DNA of 64,000 bases from Flammula alnicola (Eukaryota; Basidiomycota; Agaricomycetes; Agaricales; Strophariaceae): the NCBI GenBank assembly GCA_015499995.1, contig JADNRV010000122.1:96498-160497 (forward strand). Direction: 5' to 3'. Below the pieces are notes generated by a model. That model was not told where the DNA came from and searched no databases. It was given only the letters and a program-made list of their open reading frames with translations. Positions 11,203-22,984 of this stretch are shown here, piece after piece. Each line of letters opens with the position of its first letter. Position 1 is the stretch's first letter. Made by a program: the position numbers and the translations under genes.

Positions 11203-11841
11203 TCAAACGGCATTCTCAAGGCTTGAGCCCCAACTACCAGCCTGCTGCTGGCCCCAAGCCTGCCCTTGTGCCGTCCATCCTCCGTCGTAATGGATGCGCT
11301 GTGGCTGCTGGTCCCACTGCTGGGGATATGCAGGCTCTTGAGGTGTCCAATTGTTTGTCGGGACTGCTGGTGCATTCTGCTGGCCATAGTCGGCAGGCGT
11401 CGGAAGCGTCTCAAGATCGCGTGACTGATTGTGCTGGGGATATGCAGGCTCTTGAGGTGTCCAATTGTTTGTCGGGACTGCTGGTGCGTTCTGCTGGCCA
11501 TAGTCGGCAGGCGTCGGAGGCATCTCAAGATCGCGTGACTGATTGTATGCGCGGGCTAAAGGTGCGTCAGTTATCAGTATATGCGCATATATTCATTACC
11601 TTGCTCAATCTGCAGCTCTAGCTCAAGAGCCCTGAGCTTGGCAGTAGCAATATCTTTTTCAGCTAGAGTTGCCCGCAGAATCCTGCGAGTTATATTATCG
11701 AGCATCGCTAGACTTTCGGGCGCAAAATCAGCAGGCTCAGGCGCTAGGAATTTTTGGTAAGCCAAAGAGAGAAAGAAAAAAAAGCAACTAACGAATATCC
11801 TCATTGTCAGAATCTCGGGCTTTTCTCTTGCCACCCTTCAT
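11203..11841 (-). CDS. Small Pro/Gln-rich repeat protein of the element, copy A (181 aa)
   Basis: Three exons (11841-11793, 11743-11600, 11555-11203; 546 bp). It starts MKGGKRKARDSDNEDI, a basic then acidic, nuclear-signal-like N terminus. A helical segment follows (ESLAMLDNITRRILRATLAE.., about residues 25-65) that could form a coiled coil. The C-terminal half is low complexity, with a 38-aa unit (NQSRDLE..PTPADYGQQNAPAV..) present twice and ending in Gln/Trp-rich sequence. The 114-bp repeat unit lies in the last exon; copy B has one unit. The gene is divergent from the recombinase gene, with 119 bp between start codons. Function unknown; a DNA-binding or assembly accessory to the recombinase is conceivable but not shown. 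Confidence 0.7.
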
Positions 11842-11960
11842 ATTGCGAGGGATATCAGGATATACAGTGAGTTTTGACGCGTCCTTGCATTTCCTCTCAA
11901 AACAAACCCAAATACCTTCTGTCTGCAGGCATCACATGATATTATCCTTCCCCTCCCTCC
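11842..11960. promoter_or_regulatory. Bidirectional promoter between small protein and recombinase, copy A
   Basis: Only 119 bp separate the two divergent start codons, so both core promoters must lie here or overlap the 5' ends. An identical arrangement is present at 19208-19326 in copy B. Shared control of the two genes is inferred from spacing. Confidence 0.5.
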
Positions 11961-14900
11961 ATGAACAACTACCCCAACTCGTCACTATCAAATACCCTCC
12001 GCAAGGCACAGCGTGAGGGTGGATCAGCAGCCAAAGGGCAATCAGATGTGGTTCCTGCAGGCCCGTCTGGACAGGCTCGCCAGGCGCCGCATGTGAACCT
12101 CACCAACTCTGCGGCCGTCCAAAAGGCTCGACAAAATCTTCAGGCTACCACAGGCGCTGCCACACCCATCGAGATCGCGCTAGCCAAAGAGCGGTATGAG
12201 AAATGGTCAAAAACCGTGACCAGTCAAGAGTCGCCTATCACCAAAGCCCATCGAGACAGAATTGCCGCTCGATGGGCAGTCTTTATCTGCATCTTCTGTC
12301 CTGAACTCTCCCAGGAGTCCTACTGGCATTTCGACATTGTCAAGGGCAATGCCCTCCTGTTTCTTCCATTTCTAGTATGCTTTTTACCTTTCTATGTGAC
12401 AACCATGCTCATATATGCACTAGATTGACACGACACCTCCAAGACGAGGGCACAAGGCGCTCAAGGGCGCCACTGTCGGCAAGTGGCTGGAGCTTCTCGT
12501 CTATTGCATTGTGACATACACACGCGATCCCGAAACTGGCAACAAGCTCGGGATGGTCCTCCTGACTCAACACGGCTACTTTACCAAACTTGAGGATCAA
12601 GTTGTCGCTCGTAAGCTCCTTTTCTAGCTCTTCTTGTTGTGTTCTAACTAGGTTCAAGTTTCGCAGGAGCGTGGACTCGAACGAACATTTGATCCCAAAC
12701 ACTATTATGGGCGCCCAGAGCTTCAACGCATTTTCCAGACTATGCTCGCAAAAACACAATTCGAGGGCACACCTCGAGCAGTCGTGATCCAAGGGGTCTG
12801 TAGATTACTTATGACATTCTATTGTACCTGTCGGCCATCCACCCTTGGTCCAACCCACAAGAAGTGGATGGAACTTCGCTATGTATGTTGAGATTTTTTT
12901 TATCTCATTTTTTCTTGCTCATCAGATCAGTTTATAAAACTCGGCAACATCCGCGTGTTCCATGTCGGTGACATGAATTACCGTATACAAATTAGTCTTG
13001 AAGAATTCAAGGTTTGTGCTCGATGCGCTTTATCTTTTCTGCCTTATTAATGCTTCGTTTAGGGTACTATTGGAGCATCCCAAGTGGAAACACAGATATT
13101 CACTTTTGACAATGTCCAATACGCTCACAACACACTCTTCGACCCTGTGCTCTGGTTCCTCGCCTGGCTGTTCTACAGACGCGCTTTCGTCGGAAATTAT
13201 GCGGTGAGCAACTCTTAATGCATATGCTGTTTCTGGGCTCATACATCTCACAGAGCATGTCCGACCTTCTTGCGGATCCCGTTGGTGAACTCGTGATACT
13301 TGCGGACAAGATGGGCGAACCTCTGTAAGCATCTCTGGTAGAACCCATACCCATCTGATTTGCTTAATGCCCATCTAGGTTTCTTGCTGTTGGACCAGGC
13401 GGTACCAGCTTTACTGCAGAAGCTGCATTTGCCAAGGCCACTTCGGACACACTTGCCACCTGGGCCAAGGCTTCTGGCTTGCCCGCCGTAGGTGTTTATG
13501 CAATACGACGTGAATCCACAAATTTAGTAAGTGCGACTCACCTCTGTTCTTATAACACCGCTGATGTTGGCTCACAGTACTCGTTGCTCATGGGCCTTCA
13601 GTTTGCAAAGGACATTTGCAACCACCACTCTATCAACGACGGTGTCCTTCGTCGACACTACTCACGCAATACCAACAACATGGCTGTTGTCGGACTTCGC
13701 ACTGGAGAAATCAGGGGCACGAAAGAGTCGAGGCCAGGTGAAGTGCTAGAGGTAAAAATGACACCTATCATTTGATTTATGCTGATACTAGACTCTTTCA
13801 GTCGAATTTTGAACGGCATGCTTATGCTTCAGCTGCGGTCGAGAGTCTGGTTCGTATGCAGAATCAGACCCCATTGGACCTCGCCAATGCAAAAAAAGCT
13901 CTATTCAACCAAGTAGAGGTGGGTAATTTGACGATCCCTGGATGCTCCATCTTACCAATTTAAACAGCAAATGCCAGAAATGGTTGCCCTCCAGGAGAAC
14001 CTCGACCATCTGATCGATGCCTACCTGTCATGTTTCACATCTGTGGCTCGCTCTTACCAGCGAGAGCAGGCTCAAATCAACCGCATACTAAAGCGCGCCA
14101 TTGGTGAGACTGTACCCAAGGACAACAGCATGCCTGTCGAGTTCTTGCCAGGTAAATCAGTTGAGGCCAAGATGGTGCGTACAGACTCTAGTTTTGTATG
14201 ACCTGGTCTCACAAACACTGTCAGATGCACCTCCGTGTGACCAAGGCCTTTGAGGATATTAATAATGCGAGGAAACGGCTTCGACGCAAGGCTACAGCTG
14301 AAGAAAAATACAAATCCACCGTCGATATGGGTCACAGTGCCCTCACCGGCACTGTTGAACAGCGCCAAAAGGCCATTGAAGAAGCACAACAGGTGCCAGT
14401 ACAGCTCCTCGAAGCCATACGAGCTGCCCGTAGTAAGTTTTATTACTGTTATCATTTCCGTAGCTAACTCTCTTGCAGACTCTTCGGATGCACCCACCAC
14501 TGACCAAGATTGGCGCGATAAACTTTTGGATTTGGCCAAACCCCCTCCAGTTCAAGATCCTGTGCTCGCTGACCCTTTCACTAACCCCAAGCAATGGCAG
14601 CAACAAATAGAATTGATGTCTGCGCAACACCGAATTGAAGACGCCGACGAATTCTGTGAGGTTCCAGAGGCCGTCAACCTCTTCATTGGAACTTGCCGCA
14701 AGGAGGCAGGTCGGAAAGAAGGAAATTCTCTCGATGCAGCCACCAAGGCTCCACCACCAAGCAAAGATCCTGACTGGATGACAAGTGCGTCGCAAGACGT
14801 GGATGAATCTCAGGAGACAGATGTCTTCAAGTTGCCTCGACAAGATGTTGGTCGAGCATTCCTTGACTACCTGCTAACTCCAATCATGAATCAGGAAGCC

Positions 14901-15619
14901 TTTGAGAAGACAAAAGTTTGTTATTCTTTTTTTCCCTTGATGTGCGCTCACATTTTTCCCCCAAGGTCACTCTTGAAGAAATTGCTCACGGAATTCCTGC
15001 CGGCTATCGATGCCCTTTCTGCACAAGGTACACCCATCGCGAGGTGAAGGTGTCCGTCTTCCCTACAATGTACAAGATGCGACGGCATTTGTAGGTGTTG
15101 AAATTCTTTCACATGTGTTTTTTATCCTGACTTTTTTTTTTTGTCATAGTGCGCAATCACATTCAGCATGGAAAGACCTCGAGCTGGACATGGTTCGAGA
15201 GGGCTCCGAAGAATTCCACTGCCCTTGTGGACAGTTTGATGGCGAGTCTGTCGACCTTGTTCGCACTCATGCTGTTTCCGATCGGTGCCCAAGGCGGGTC
15301 GAGCATCGTGCTATGGAGGTGTCACACAAGGAGGTGATTGTCGAGTTTCAATCTGAGCACCCAGGAACACAGAGGGCGAAAAAGGCGAGGGTGGCTCAAG
15401 TTGCAAAGTCGGTGTTTACTCACGAGGTATTTATTCTTTTCACATTTCATCTTCCAGGCTTACACACTCTGCTAGTGGCCTGAGGGCAAACGATGCCAAG
15501 TGATAGGATTTATCCAGGATTTCATTCGGAATGGCATGGCAAAGTATCCAATCAGTCAAGACCCTGAAGTTAGCGATGTAGGCGAAGAAGAGTGGATCGA
15601 TGAGGATGAAGTAGCATAA
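11961..15619 (+). CDS. Tyrosine recombinase, DUF3435/Crypton-like, copy A (984 aa)
   Basis: Predicted integrase/excisionase cutting DNA through a Tyr-3'-phosphate. Fifteen exons: 11961-12374, 12424-12610, 12659-12882, 12931-13011, 13063-13203, 13254-13324, 13379-13526, 13578-13751, 13802-13918, 13968-14174, 14225-14432, 14479-14915, 14966-15090, 15150-15426, 15476-15619; 2955 bp in frame. The first catalytic Arg is in CRPSTLGP (R259). The second is in YAIRRESTN (R416/R417), where Tyr replaces the usual His of HxxR. A His follows in NHHSIND (H438/H439), then the presumed nucleophile in RRHYSRN (Y450). These spacings match the R-HxxR-H-Y box of tyrosine recombinases. The N terminus is disordered. 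The C terminus has two zinc-finger-like motifs, CPFC..RRHLFAQSH and CPCGQ..RTHAVSDRC, and an acidic end. The family call rests on these motifs. Confidence 0.8.
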
Positions 15620-15904
15620 TAGAATGTTTGACTTTGCGATTGCGCAGTGATTGTATTTGACTTCGCGATTGCGCGGCGAAAAGAATTGTTGATTTTGCGA
15701 TTGCGCAGCAAGTGAATCCTGTTACCTGTTAAACTGTTACACACCGACATCGAAAGGTTATGAGTTCCAACGACGAACAGACACCATTAGCATCAAGAGA
15801 GTATTCTATTCCAGAAAAGCACTCTAACATTTTGGAATTGTATGAACGTCTGTCACCCTCTCTGGCATATTTACCGGCCTGACATTATCTAATAGCTGTG
15901 AAAA
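15620..15904. repeat. Iteron-like repeats downstream of recombinase, copy A
   Basis: Three near-identical copies of gattttgcgattgcgcag-type sequence lie at about 15627-15647, 15655-15676 and 15688-15708, followed by unique non-coding DNA. Copy B carries an extra ~90-bp duplication of the same block. They may be protein-binding iterons or simple slippage products. Confidence 0.7.
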
Positions 15905-16433
15905 TCACAGCTTTCCTTGCTCTCCTTCCACTGCAAAAAGTGCACCTGGCGGGTAATTTAAAGACATAGCGAAGACGACAACCTCGAGTGACTAGAGAGA
16001 AGCCAGAGATCCATCTATCTGATTTACATTCGTCAGTCCCAATTACCTGCAAACACGGAGACGTGAAGATAACGAACCTTCGGTATGCACCACTGCAAAT
16101 TATCCGTCAAATATTTGACAAAAAATTCAGGGCTCAAGGAGCGCCGCTGTGAATGTTGAATTATTGCGTGGCCAGGTTGAACGAACCCTCGTTCGTCTGC
16201 ATCGTCGCCTTGCCTGCTGCAGTTAGCACAATTCTCGCAGTCTTCGTCACCAGCTCAAAACGGGCCCCGACATATTCCTGGTGCAGAGGCCATCGTGCTG
16301 GATCTTCGAGGACTCCACCGAGGAAGAGGAAGACCGCGAAACTGCATCCGAGTTCGTATTTCTTGACTTGTATCTGGGCGGTCCAATCCCATGGTCCTTC
16401 GTCAGGAGGCATAGAACCATCTGGAGGAAGAGG
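15905..16433 (-). pseudogene. Tyrosinase (polyphenol oxidase) 3' fragment, copy A
   Basis: Minus-strand remnant of the C-terminal part of a type-3 copper tyrosinase. It begins after an acceptor (cttag) with a segment containing WDWTAQIQVKKYELGCSF and FLFLGGVLEDPARW, the typical beta-barrel end of the core domain. In a shifted frame it continues with a Cys-rich stretch (EDCENCANC) and SLSPEFFVKYLTDNLQW. A further piece after a putative intron contains SLEVVVFAM, then a stop. The frame change falls between the YVGARF and AGDEDCENC segments near 16255. The copper-binding N-terminal exons are absent, so it cannot be an enzyme. The same break occurs in copy B, so decay preceded duplication or transfer. 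Confidence 0.7.
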
Positions 16434-16912
16434 CTAAGAGCAAGGGACAGCCGGGAAAGAGGAGCAGTCATGGAATATACAGACTGTCCGACACCGGGAT
16501 TTAAGGCAGATCAAAGAGCGAGCATCCTGTCGACGTTAAAATGATGCAAGTAAAAGATAGGATCGAAAGCTGAGGCCGATAAGTAACATTGTTACACATC
16601 GCAAGTGATACTAAACGACTAACCAGCAACACCCGTTGATGGAGTCCTTTCAAGCGGAGTTTGAATTGTCAAGTGCCCTTGAGCTAATTTGTATCACCAC
16701 GCTATGCAGGCCAACCAACTTTGCATAAAAATACTCGGAATGCATTTAGTATACCTTTATGATGAATTCTACCAAAAATCTTGAATAGCAGAGGGGTATG
16801 TAAAATCCACTTTTTTAAAGTCCATACGCACATCACTGCGCTGATGGCTTTGGTAAACAAGGGTCAACAAAAGCAAAAGTCAATCGAACACCGACCAATG
16901 TCAAAATATACC
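16434..16912. other. Right end of element copy A, non-coding
   Basis: No gene recognised. The last ~250 bp are nearly identical to the right end of copy B and end in ..aaaatatacc before the tRNA repeat. This provides a TTTT on the minus strand that can terminate Pol III transcription of a reconstituted tRNA. Confidence 0.6.
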
Positions 16913-16942
16913 TGCCCCAATGAGGATTGAACTCATGACCTT
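16913..16942 (-). pseudogene. 3' end of tRNA-Asn, internal att copy between units A and B
   Basis: Perfect 30-bp match to the 3' part of the intact tRNA at 24351-24380. It is the junction of the two tandem element copies and lacks the tRNA 5' half. Confidence 0.88.
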
Positions 16943-17496
16943 CAACTGTTGGGTGTGTGCGAGCCTTGAACCTAGTCAAGTCTTCGCGGAGCGATACAAG
17001 TTCTCGCGAAGCGATGCTTGGGCGCGAACATCGCTCTGGGACATCGATTAGCGCTGGAGAACATGGCAGTTCCGACTTCTTATGGTTAGGGTTGGCCCGT
17101 AAAGTTTTTCCCGAAGTGAGCACGTTCATGCTTATCATGACGACGCTATTGTCGAAATTGTGCGTAACACCGTTGCTACTTCCACCACACAGAATCATGC
17201 ATCATGCGCTAACACGATTGTTCAAAACACATGCAAATAGTTTGCTTGCGCTCGCGAGCAAACTGTTTGTACATGTTGACATCACGGTTCATGGCCCGGG
17301 TTGCCGGGGCCCGACCTCATGTTTTGCCACAAAATCACGTGTGGCAAAAGTCAATGTCGGGCTCCGGCATCACTCGGCATTGACTGTTCCTCTACTCTCA
17401 TGCAACGATGGGTGTGGCTCGAACAACAATGTGCGACCTGATGCAATGCGCTTGGATATAAAGCTGAGTTACTTTTCTTTTCTCTTTTGCCCCCAT
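16943..17496. other. Left non-coding region of element copy B
   Basis: Equivalent of 9453-10023, with a single 24-bp unit and the same two hairpins at 17229-17276 and 17309-17362. No gene is supported. Confidence 0.6.
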
Positions 17497-18577
17497 ATGA
17501 CATCCATCACAGCCGCATTCGAAAAACTCTCCTCCATCGAACCCCTCGATGCCGATGCCTCTCCCAGCAAGGTGCAGGCCTTCAAGTCCAAAGCCCAGAA
17601 ATACCTGCGTCTCTCTCGAGACGTCGTCACCCATCTCACCGGCGTCATGACAGCCTCTGGACTCGATCCCGATGACGCCGACAATTCAGAGTCGGAACCT
17701 CCAACACCTCCCCCACAAAAGCTCAATGGCAAACTGGTACGTCGCCTCCTTTCTTCTTCTCTTGTACTTAAGCTGCCAATAGACCATGGCTATAAAGCGC
17801 ATACGACAGCTCGAAGGGTCACTCACACTCACCCCTCTCACCCCTCGAGAGTTTGCTGGGCGTCTGTACGAGACCGGAAAGGGATCGAAGCAGGCCGAGG
17901 AACAAATCTCGTTTGCCTCGCTTTTGCGCGGCTACACACCGGCAGCCAGTCTGGATGACTGGTACGACATCCTCAACATGACGCCCGACGATCTGAACTG
18001 GCACGCACAAAGCATTCGTACCGAGTCAATCGACGACCTCGGTCAGCGACTTTTGGAACGCGAAAAGGCTTTGGCGATGATCCAGGGTGGCACCGCCCTT
18101 CGAGGACTCGCCAACAGCATCGTCATCTGCATACACGCCATCAAGTTTGCCCAGGAATGGAGGGAACTTTCGACAGCGCGCGGAGGAAAGAATAAAAAGG
18201 TCGAGTATCGCAAAGCAGCATTCAACGTTAGGTACCCCGATGTGTCCGCGGACGACTACAAATCGGAACTCGACGCCTTTACAAATCGACACGAAAAAGT
18301 CATCACAGCTCGCAATACCCTCCTTCGTATGTTTTCTAAATTTCATGTTGCTGTTCTTCTGGATCCCTTGTGGACACCCATCGCTTCCTACGACCATGGT
18401 ACCATCGGCCGTAGCCCGAGCTTCGCCCTCACCCTCGATCGCTTTATGCATTTCTCGACGCCGCAAGATCCCTACTTTCAGAAAAATCTCACGACATTCA
18501 AGCAGCTCATCGAGATCATGTTCAGCGAGGAGACGGTTAAATATGTAGACGAGTTTCTAGACGAGTTTCCCTTCTAA
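17497..18577 (+). CDS. Element-encoded protein of unknown function, copy B (344 aa)
   Basis: Exons 17497-17736 and 17783-18577 (1035 bp). Homologue of the 10024-11097 product with the same intron position and length class. The acidic Pro-rich linker is four residues longer. Substitutions relative to copy A are spread over the first ~250 residues (for example ILDMQPADLNWH versus ILNMTPDDLNWH), while the last ~80 residues are identical. Function unknown; no recognised domain, signal peptide or membrane segment. Confidence 0.75.
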
Positions 18578-18682
18578 TTTTAATTATCCTCACAATGTCA
18601 ATTCTTATGATGAATTTGGATTCTAATTGTCCTCGCAATAACGCGGTGAAAACCCTGAATAAACAAACAGTCGCAAATGTTT

Positions 18683-19207
18683 TCAAACGGCATTCTCAAG
18701 GCTTGAGCCCCAACTACCAGCCTGCTGCTGGCCCCAAGCCTGCCCTTGTGCTGTCCATCCTCCGTCGTAATGGATGCGCTGCGGCTGCTGGTCCCACTGC
18801 TGGGGATATGCAGGCTCTTGAGGTGTCCAATTGTTTGTCGGGACTGCTGGTGCATTCTGCTGGCCATAGTCGGCAGGCGTCGGAAGCGTCTCAAGATCGC
18901 GTGACTGATTGTATGCGCGGGCTAAAGGTGCGTCAGTTATCAGTATATGCGCATATATTCATTACCTTGCTCAATCTGCAGCTCTAGCTCAAGAGCCCTG
19001 AGCTTGGCAGTAGCAATATCTTTTTCAGCTAGAGTTGCCCGCAGAATCCTGCGAGTTATATTATCGAGCATCGCTAGACTTTTGGGCGCAAAATCAGCAG
19101 GCTCAGGCGCTAGGAATTTTTGGTAAGCCAAAGAGAGAAAGAAAAAAAAGCAACTAACGAATATCCTCATTGTCAGAATCTCGGGCTTTTCTCTTGCCAC
19201 CCTTCAT
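18683..19207 (-). CDS. Small Pro/Gln-rich repeat protein of the element, copy B (143 aa)
   Basis: Same three-exon structure as 11203-11841: start ATG at 19207 (MKGGKRKARDSDNEDI), stop at 18683. The genomic span is 114 bp shorter because the last exon carries one 38-aa Pro/Gln repeat unit instead of two. Divergent from the recombinase gene with 119 bp between starts. Function unknown. Confidence 0.68.
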
Positions 19208-19326
19208 ATTGCGAGGGATATCAGGATATACAGTGAGTTTTGACGCGTCCTTGCATTTCCTCTCAAAACAAACCCAAATACCTTCTGTCTGCAGGCATCA
19301 CATGATATTATCCTTCCCCTCCCTCC
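19208..19326. promoter_or_regulatory. Bidirectional promoter, copy B
   Basis: 119 bp between divergent starts, matching 11842-11960 in sequence and spacing. Confidence 0.5.
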
Positions 19327-22300
19327 ATGAACAACTACCCCAACTCGTCACTATCAAATACCCTCCGCAAGGCACAGCGTGAGGGTGGATCAGCAGCCAA
19401 AGGGCAATCAGATGTGGTTCCTGCAGGCCCGTCTGGACAGGCTCGCCAGGCGCCGCATGTGAACCTCACCAACTCTGCGGCCGTCCAAAAGGCTCGACAA
19501 AATCTTCAGGCTACCACAGGCGCTGCCACACCCATCGAGATCGCGCTAGCCAAAGAGCGGTATGAGAAATGGTCAAAAACCGTGACCAGTCAAGAGTCGC
19601 CTATCACCAAAGCCCATCGAGACAGAATTGCCGCTCGATGGGCAGTCTTTATCTGCATCTTCTGTCCTGAACTCTCCCAGGAGTCCTACTGGCATTTCGA
19701 CATTGTCAAGGGCAATGCCCTCCTGTTTCTTCCATTTCTAGTATGCTTTTTACCTTTCTATGTGACAACCATGCTCATATATGCACTAGATTGACACGAC
19801 ACCTCCAAGACGAGGGCACAAGGCGCTCAAGGGCGCCACTGTCAGCAAGTGGCTGGAGCTTCTCGTCTATTGCATTGTGACATACACACGCGATCCCGAA
19901 ACTGGCAACAAGCTCGGGATGGTCCTCCTGACTCAACACGGCTACTTTACCAAACTTGAGGATCAAGTTGTCGCTCGTAAGCTCCTTTTCTAGCTCTTCT
20001 TGTTGTGTTCTAACTAGGTTCAAGTTTCGCAGGAGCGTGGACTCGAACGAACATTTGATCCCAAACACTATTATGGGCGCCCAGAGCTTCAACGCATTTT
20101 CCAGACTATGCTCGCAAAAACACAATTCGAGGGCACACCTCGAGCAGTCGTGATCCAAGGGGTCTGTAGATTACTTATGACATTCTATTGTACCTGTCGG
20201 CCATCCACCCTTGGTCCAACCCACAAGAAGTGGATGGAACTTCGCTATGTATGTTGAGATTTTTTTTATCTCATTTTTTCTTGCTCATCAGATCAGTTTA
20301 TAAAACTCGGCAACATCCGCGTGTTCCATGTCGGTGACATGAATTACCGTATACAAATTAGTCTTGAAGAATTCAAGGTTTGTGCTCGATGCGCTTTATC
20401 TTTTCTGCCTTATTAATGCTTCGTTTAGGGTACTATTGGAGCATCCCAAGTGGAAACACAGATATTCACTTTTGACAATGTCCAATACGCTCACAACACA
20501 CTCTTCGACCCTGTGCTCTGGTTCCTCGCCTGGCTGTTCTACAGACGCGCTTTCGTCGGAAATTATGCGGTGAGCAACTCTTAATGCATATGCTGTTTCT
20601 GGGCTCATACATCTCACAGAGCATGTCCGACCTTCTTGCGGATCCCGTTGGTGAACTCGTGATACTTGCGGACAAGATGGGCGAACCTCTGTAAGCATCT
20701 CTGGTAGAACCCATACCCATCTGATTTGCTTAATGCCCATCTAGGTTTCTTGCTGTTGGACCAGGCGGTACCAGCTTTACTGCAGAAGCTGCATTTGCCA
20801 AGGCCACTTCGGACACACTTGCCACCTGGGCCAAGGCTTCTGGCTTGCCCGCCGTAGGTGTTTATGCAATACGACGTGAATCCACAAATTTAGTAAGTGC
20901 GACTCACCTCTGTTCTTATAACACCGCTGATGTTGGCTCACAGTACTCGTTGCTCATGGGCCTTCAGTTTGCAAAGGACATTTGCAACCACCACTCTATC
21001 AACGACGGTGTCCTTCGTCGACACTACTCACGCAATACCAACAACATGGCTGTTGTCGGACTTCGCACTGGAGAAATCAGGGGCACGAAAGAGTCGAGGC
21101 CAGGTGAAGTGCTAGAGGTAAAAATGACACCTATCATTTGATTTATGCTGATACTAGACTCTTTCAGTCGAATTTTGAACGGCATGCTTATGCTTCAGCT
21201 GCGGTCGAGAGTCTGGTTCGTATGCAGAATCAGACCCCATTGGACCTCGCCAATGCAAAAAAAGCTCTATTCAACCAAGTAGAGGTGGGTAATTTGACGA
21301 TCCCTGGATGCTCCATCTTACCAATTTAAACAGCAAATGCCAGAAATGGTTGCCCTCCAGGAGAACCTCGACCATCTGATCGATGCCTACCTGTCATGTT
21401 TCACATCTGTGGCTCGCTCTTACCAGCGAGAGCAGGCTCAAATCAACCGCATACTAAAGCGCGCCATTGGCGAGACTGTACCCAAGGACAACAGCATGCC
21501 TGTCGAGTTCTTGCCAGGTAAATCAGTTGAGGCCAAGATGGTGTGTACAGACTCTAGTTTTGTATGGCCTGGTCTCACAAACACTGTCAGATGCACCTCC
21601 GTGTGACCAAGGCCTTTGAGGATATTAACAATGCGAGGAAACGGCTTCGACGCAAGGCTACAGCTGAAGAAAAATACAAATCCACCGTCGATATGGGTCA
21701 CAGTGCCCTCACTGGCACTGTTGAACAGCGCCAAAAGGCCATCGAAGAAGCACAACAGGTGCCAGTACAGCTCCTCGAAGCCATACGAGCTGCCCGTAGT
21801 AAGTTTCATTACTGTTATCATTTCCGTAGCTAACTCTCTAGCAGACTCTTCGGATGCACCCACCACTGACCAAGATTGGCGCAATAAACTTTTGGATTTG
21901 GCTAAACCCCCTCCAGTTCAAGATCCTGTGCTCGCTGACCCTTTCACTAACCCCAAGCAATGGCAGCAACAAATAGAATTAATGTCTGCGCAACACCGAA
22001 TTGAAGACGCCGACGAATTCTGTGAGGTTCCAGAGGCTGTCAACCTCTTCATTGGAACTTGCCGCAAGGAGGCAGGTCGGAAAGGAGGAAATTCTCTCGA
22101 TGCAGCCACCAAGGCTCCACCACCAAGCAAAGATCCTGACTGGATGACAAGTGCGTCGCAAGACGTGGATGAATCTCAGGAGACAGACGTCTTCAAGTTG
22201 CCTCGACAAGATGTTGGTCGAGCATTCCTTGACTACCTGCTAACTCCAATCATGAATCAGGAAGCCTTTGAGAGGACAAAAGTTTGTTATCCTTTTTTTC

Positions 22301-22984
22301 CCTTGATGTGCGCTCACATTTTTCCCCCAAGGTCACTCCTGAAGAAATTGCTCACGGAATGCCTGCCGGCTATCGATGCCCTTTCTGCACAAGGTACACC
22401 CATCGCGAGGTGAAGGTGTCCGTCTTCCCTACAATGTACAAGATGCGACGGCATTTGTAGGTGTTGAAATTCTTTCACATGTGTTTTTTATCCTGACTTT
22501 TTTTTTTGTCATAGTGCGCAATCACATTCAGCATGGAAAGACCTCGAGCTGGACATGGTTCGAGAGGGCTCCGAAGAATTCCACTGCCCTTGTGGACAGT
22601 TTGATGGCGAGTCTGTCGACCTTGTTCGCACTCATGCTGTTTCCGATCGGTGCCCAAGGCGGGTCGAGCATCGTGCTATGGAGGTGTCACACAAGGAGGT
22701 GATTGTCGAGTTTCAATCTGAGCACCCAGGAACACAGAGGGCGAAAAAGGCGAGGGTGGCTCAAGTTGCAAAGTCGGTGTTTACTCACGAGGTATTTATT
22801 CTTTTCACATTTCATCTTCCAGGCTTACACACTCTGCTAGTGGCCTGAGGGCAAACGATGCCAAGTGATAGGATTTATCCAGGATTTCATTCGGAATGGC
22901 ATGGCAAAGTATCCAATCAGTCAAGACCCTGAAGTTAGCGATGTAGGCGAAGAAGAGTGGATCGATGAGGATGAAGTAGCATAA
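19327..22984 (+). CDS. Tyrosine recombinase, DUF3435/Crypton-like, copy B (984 aa)
   Basis: Same 15-exon structure as 11961-15619. Splice sites are conserved and I found no stop or frameshift; the 1-bp length difference is a T-run in an intron before the penultimate exon. The catalytic motifs CRPSTLGP, YAIRRESTN, NHHSIND and RRHYSRN are unchanged. The few differences are substitutions such as Gly to Ser after ..KGATV and Ile to Met in the segment before the first zinc-finger-like motif. Both copies could therefore be active. It would act in the nucleus on the 30-bp tRNA-derived att sites. Confidence 0.8.

Larger units (their letters stand above)
9423..16912 (+). mobile_element. tRNA-Asn-integrated tyrosine-recombinase element, copy A
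   Basis: 7490-bp unit running from one 30-bp tRNA-derived repeat (9423) to the base before the next (16913). Contents in order: 24-bp tandem repeat, hairpin-rich left region, unknown ORF (10024-11097, +), Pro/Gln-rich protein (11203-11841, -), tyrosine recombinase (11961-15619, +), iteron-like repeats, tyrosinase fragment (15905-16433, -). There is no reverse transcriptase, DDE transposase or long terminal inverted repeat, so mobility must rest on the recombinase. Copy B follows immediately head to tail. The closest known concepts are Cryptons and DUF3435-type (Starship captain-like) recombinases. Confidence 0.85.
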
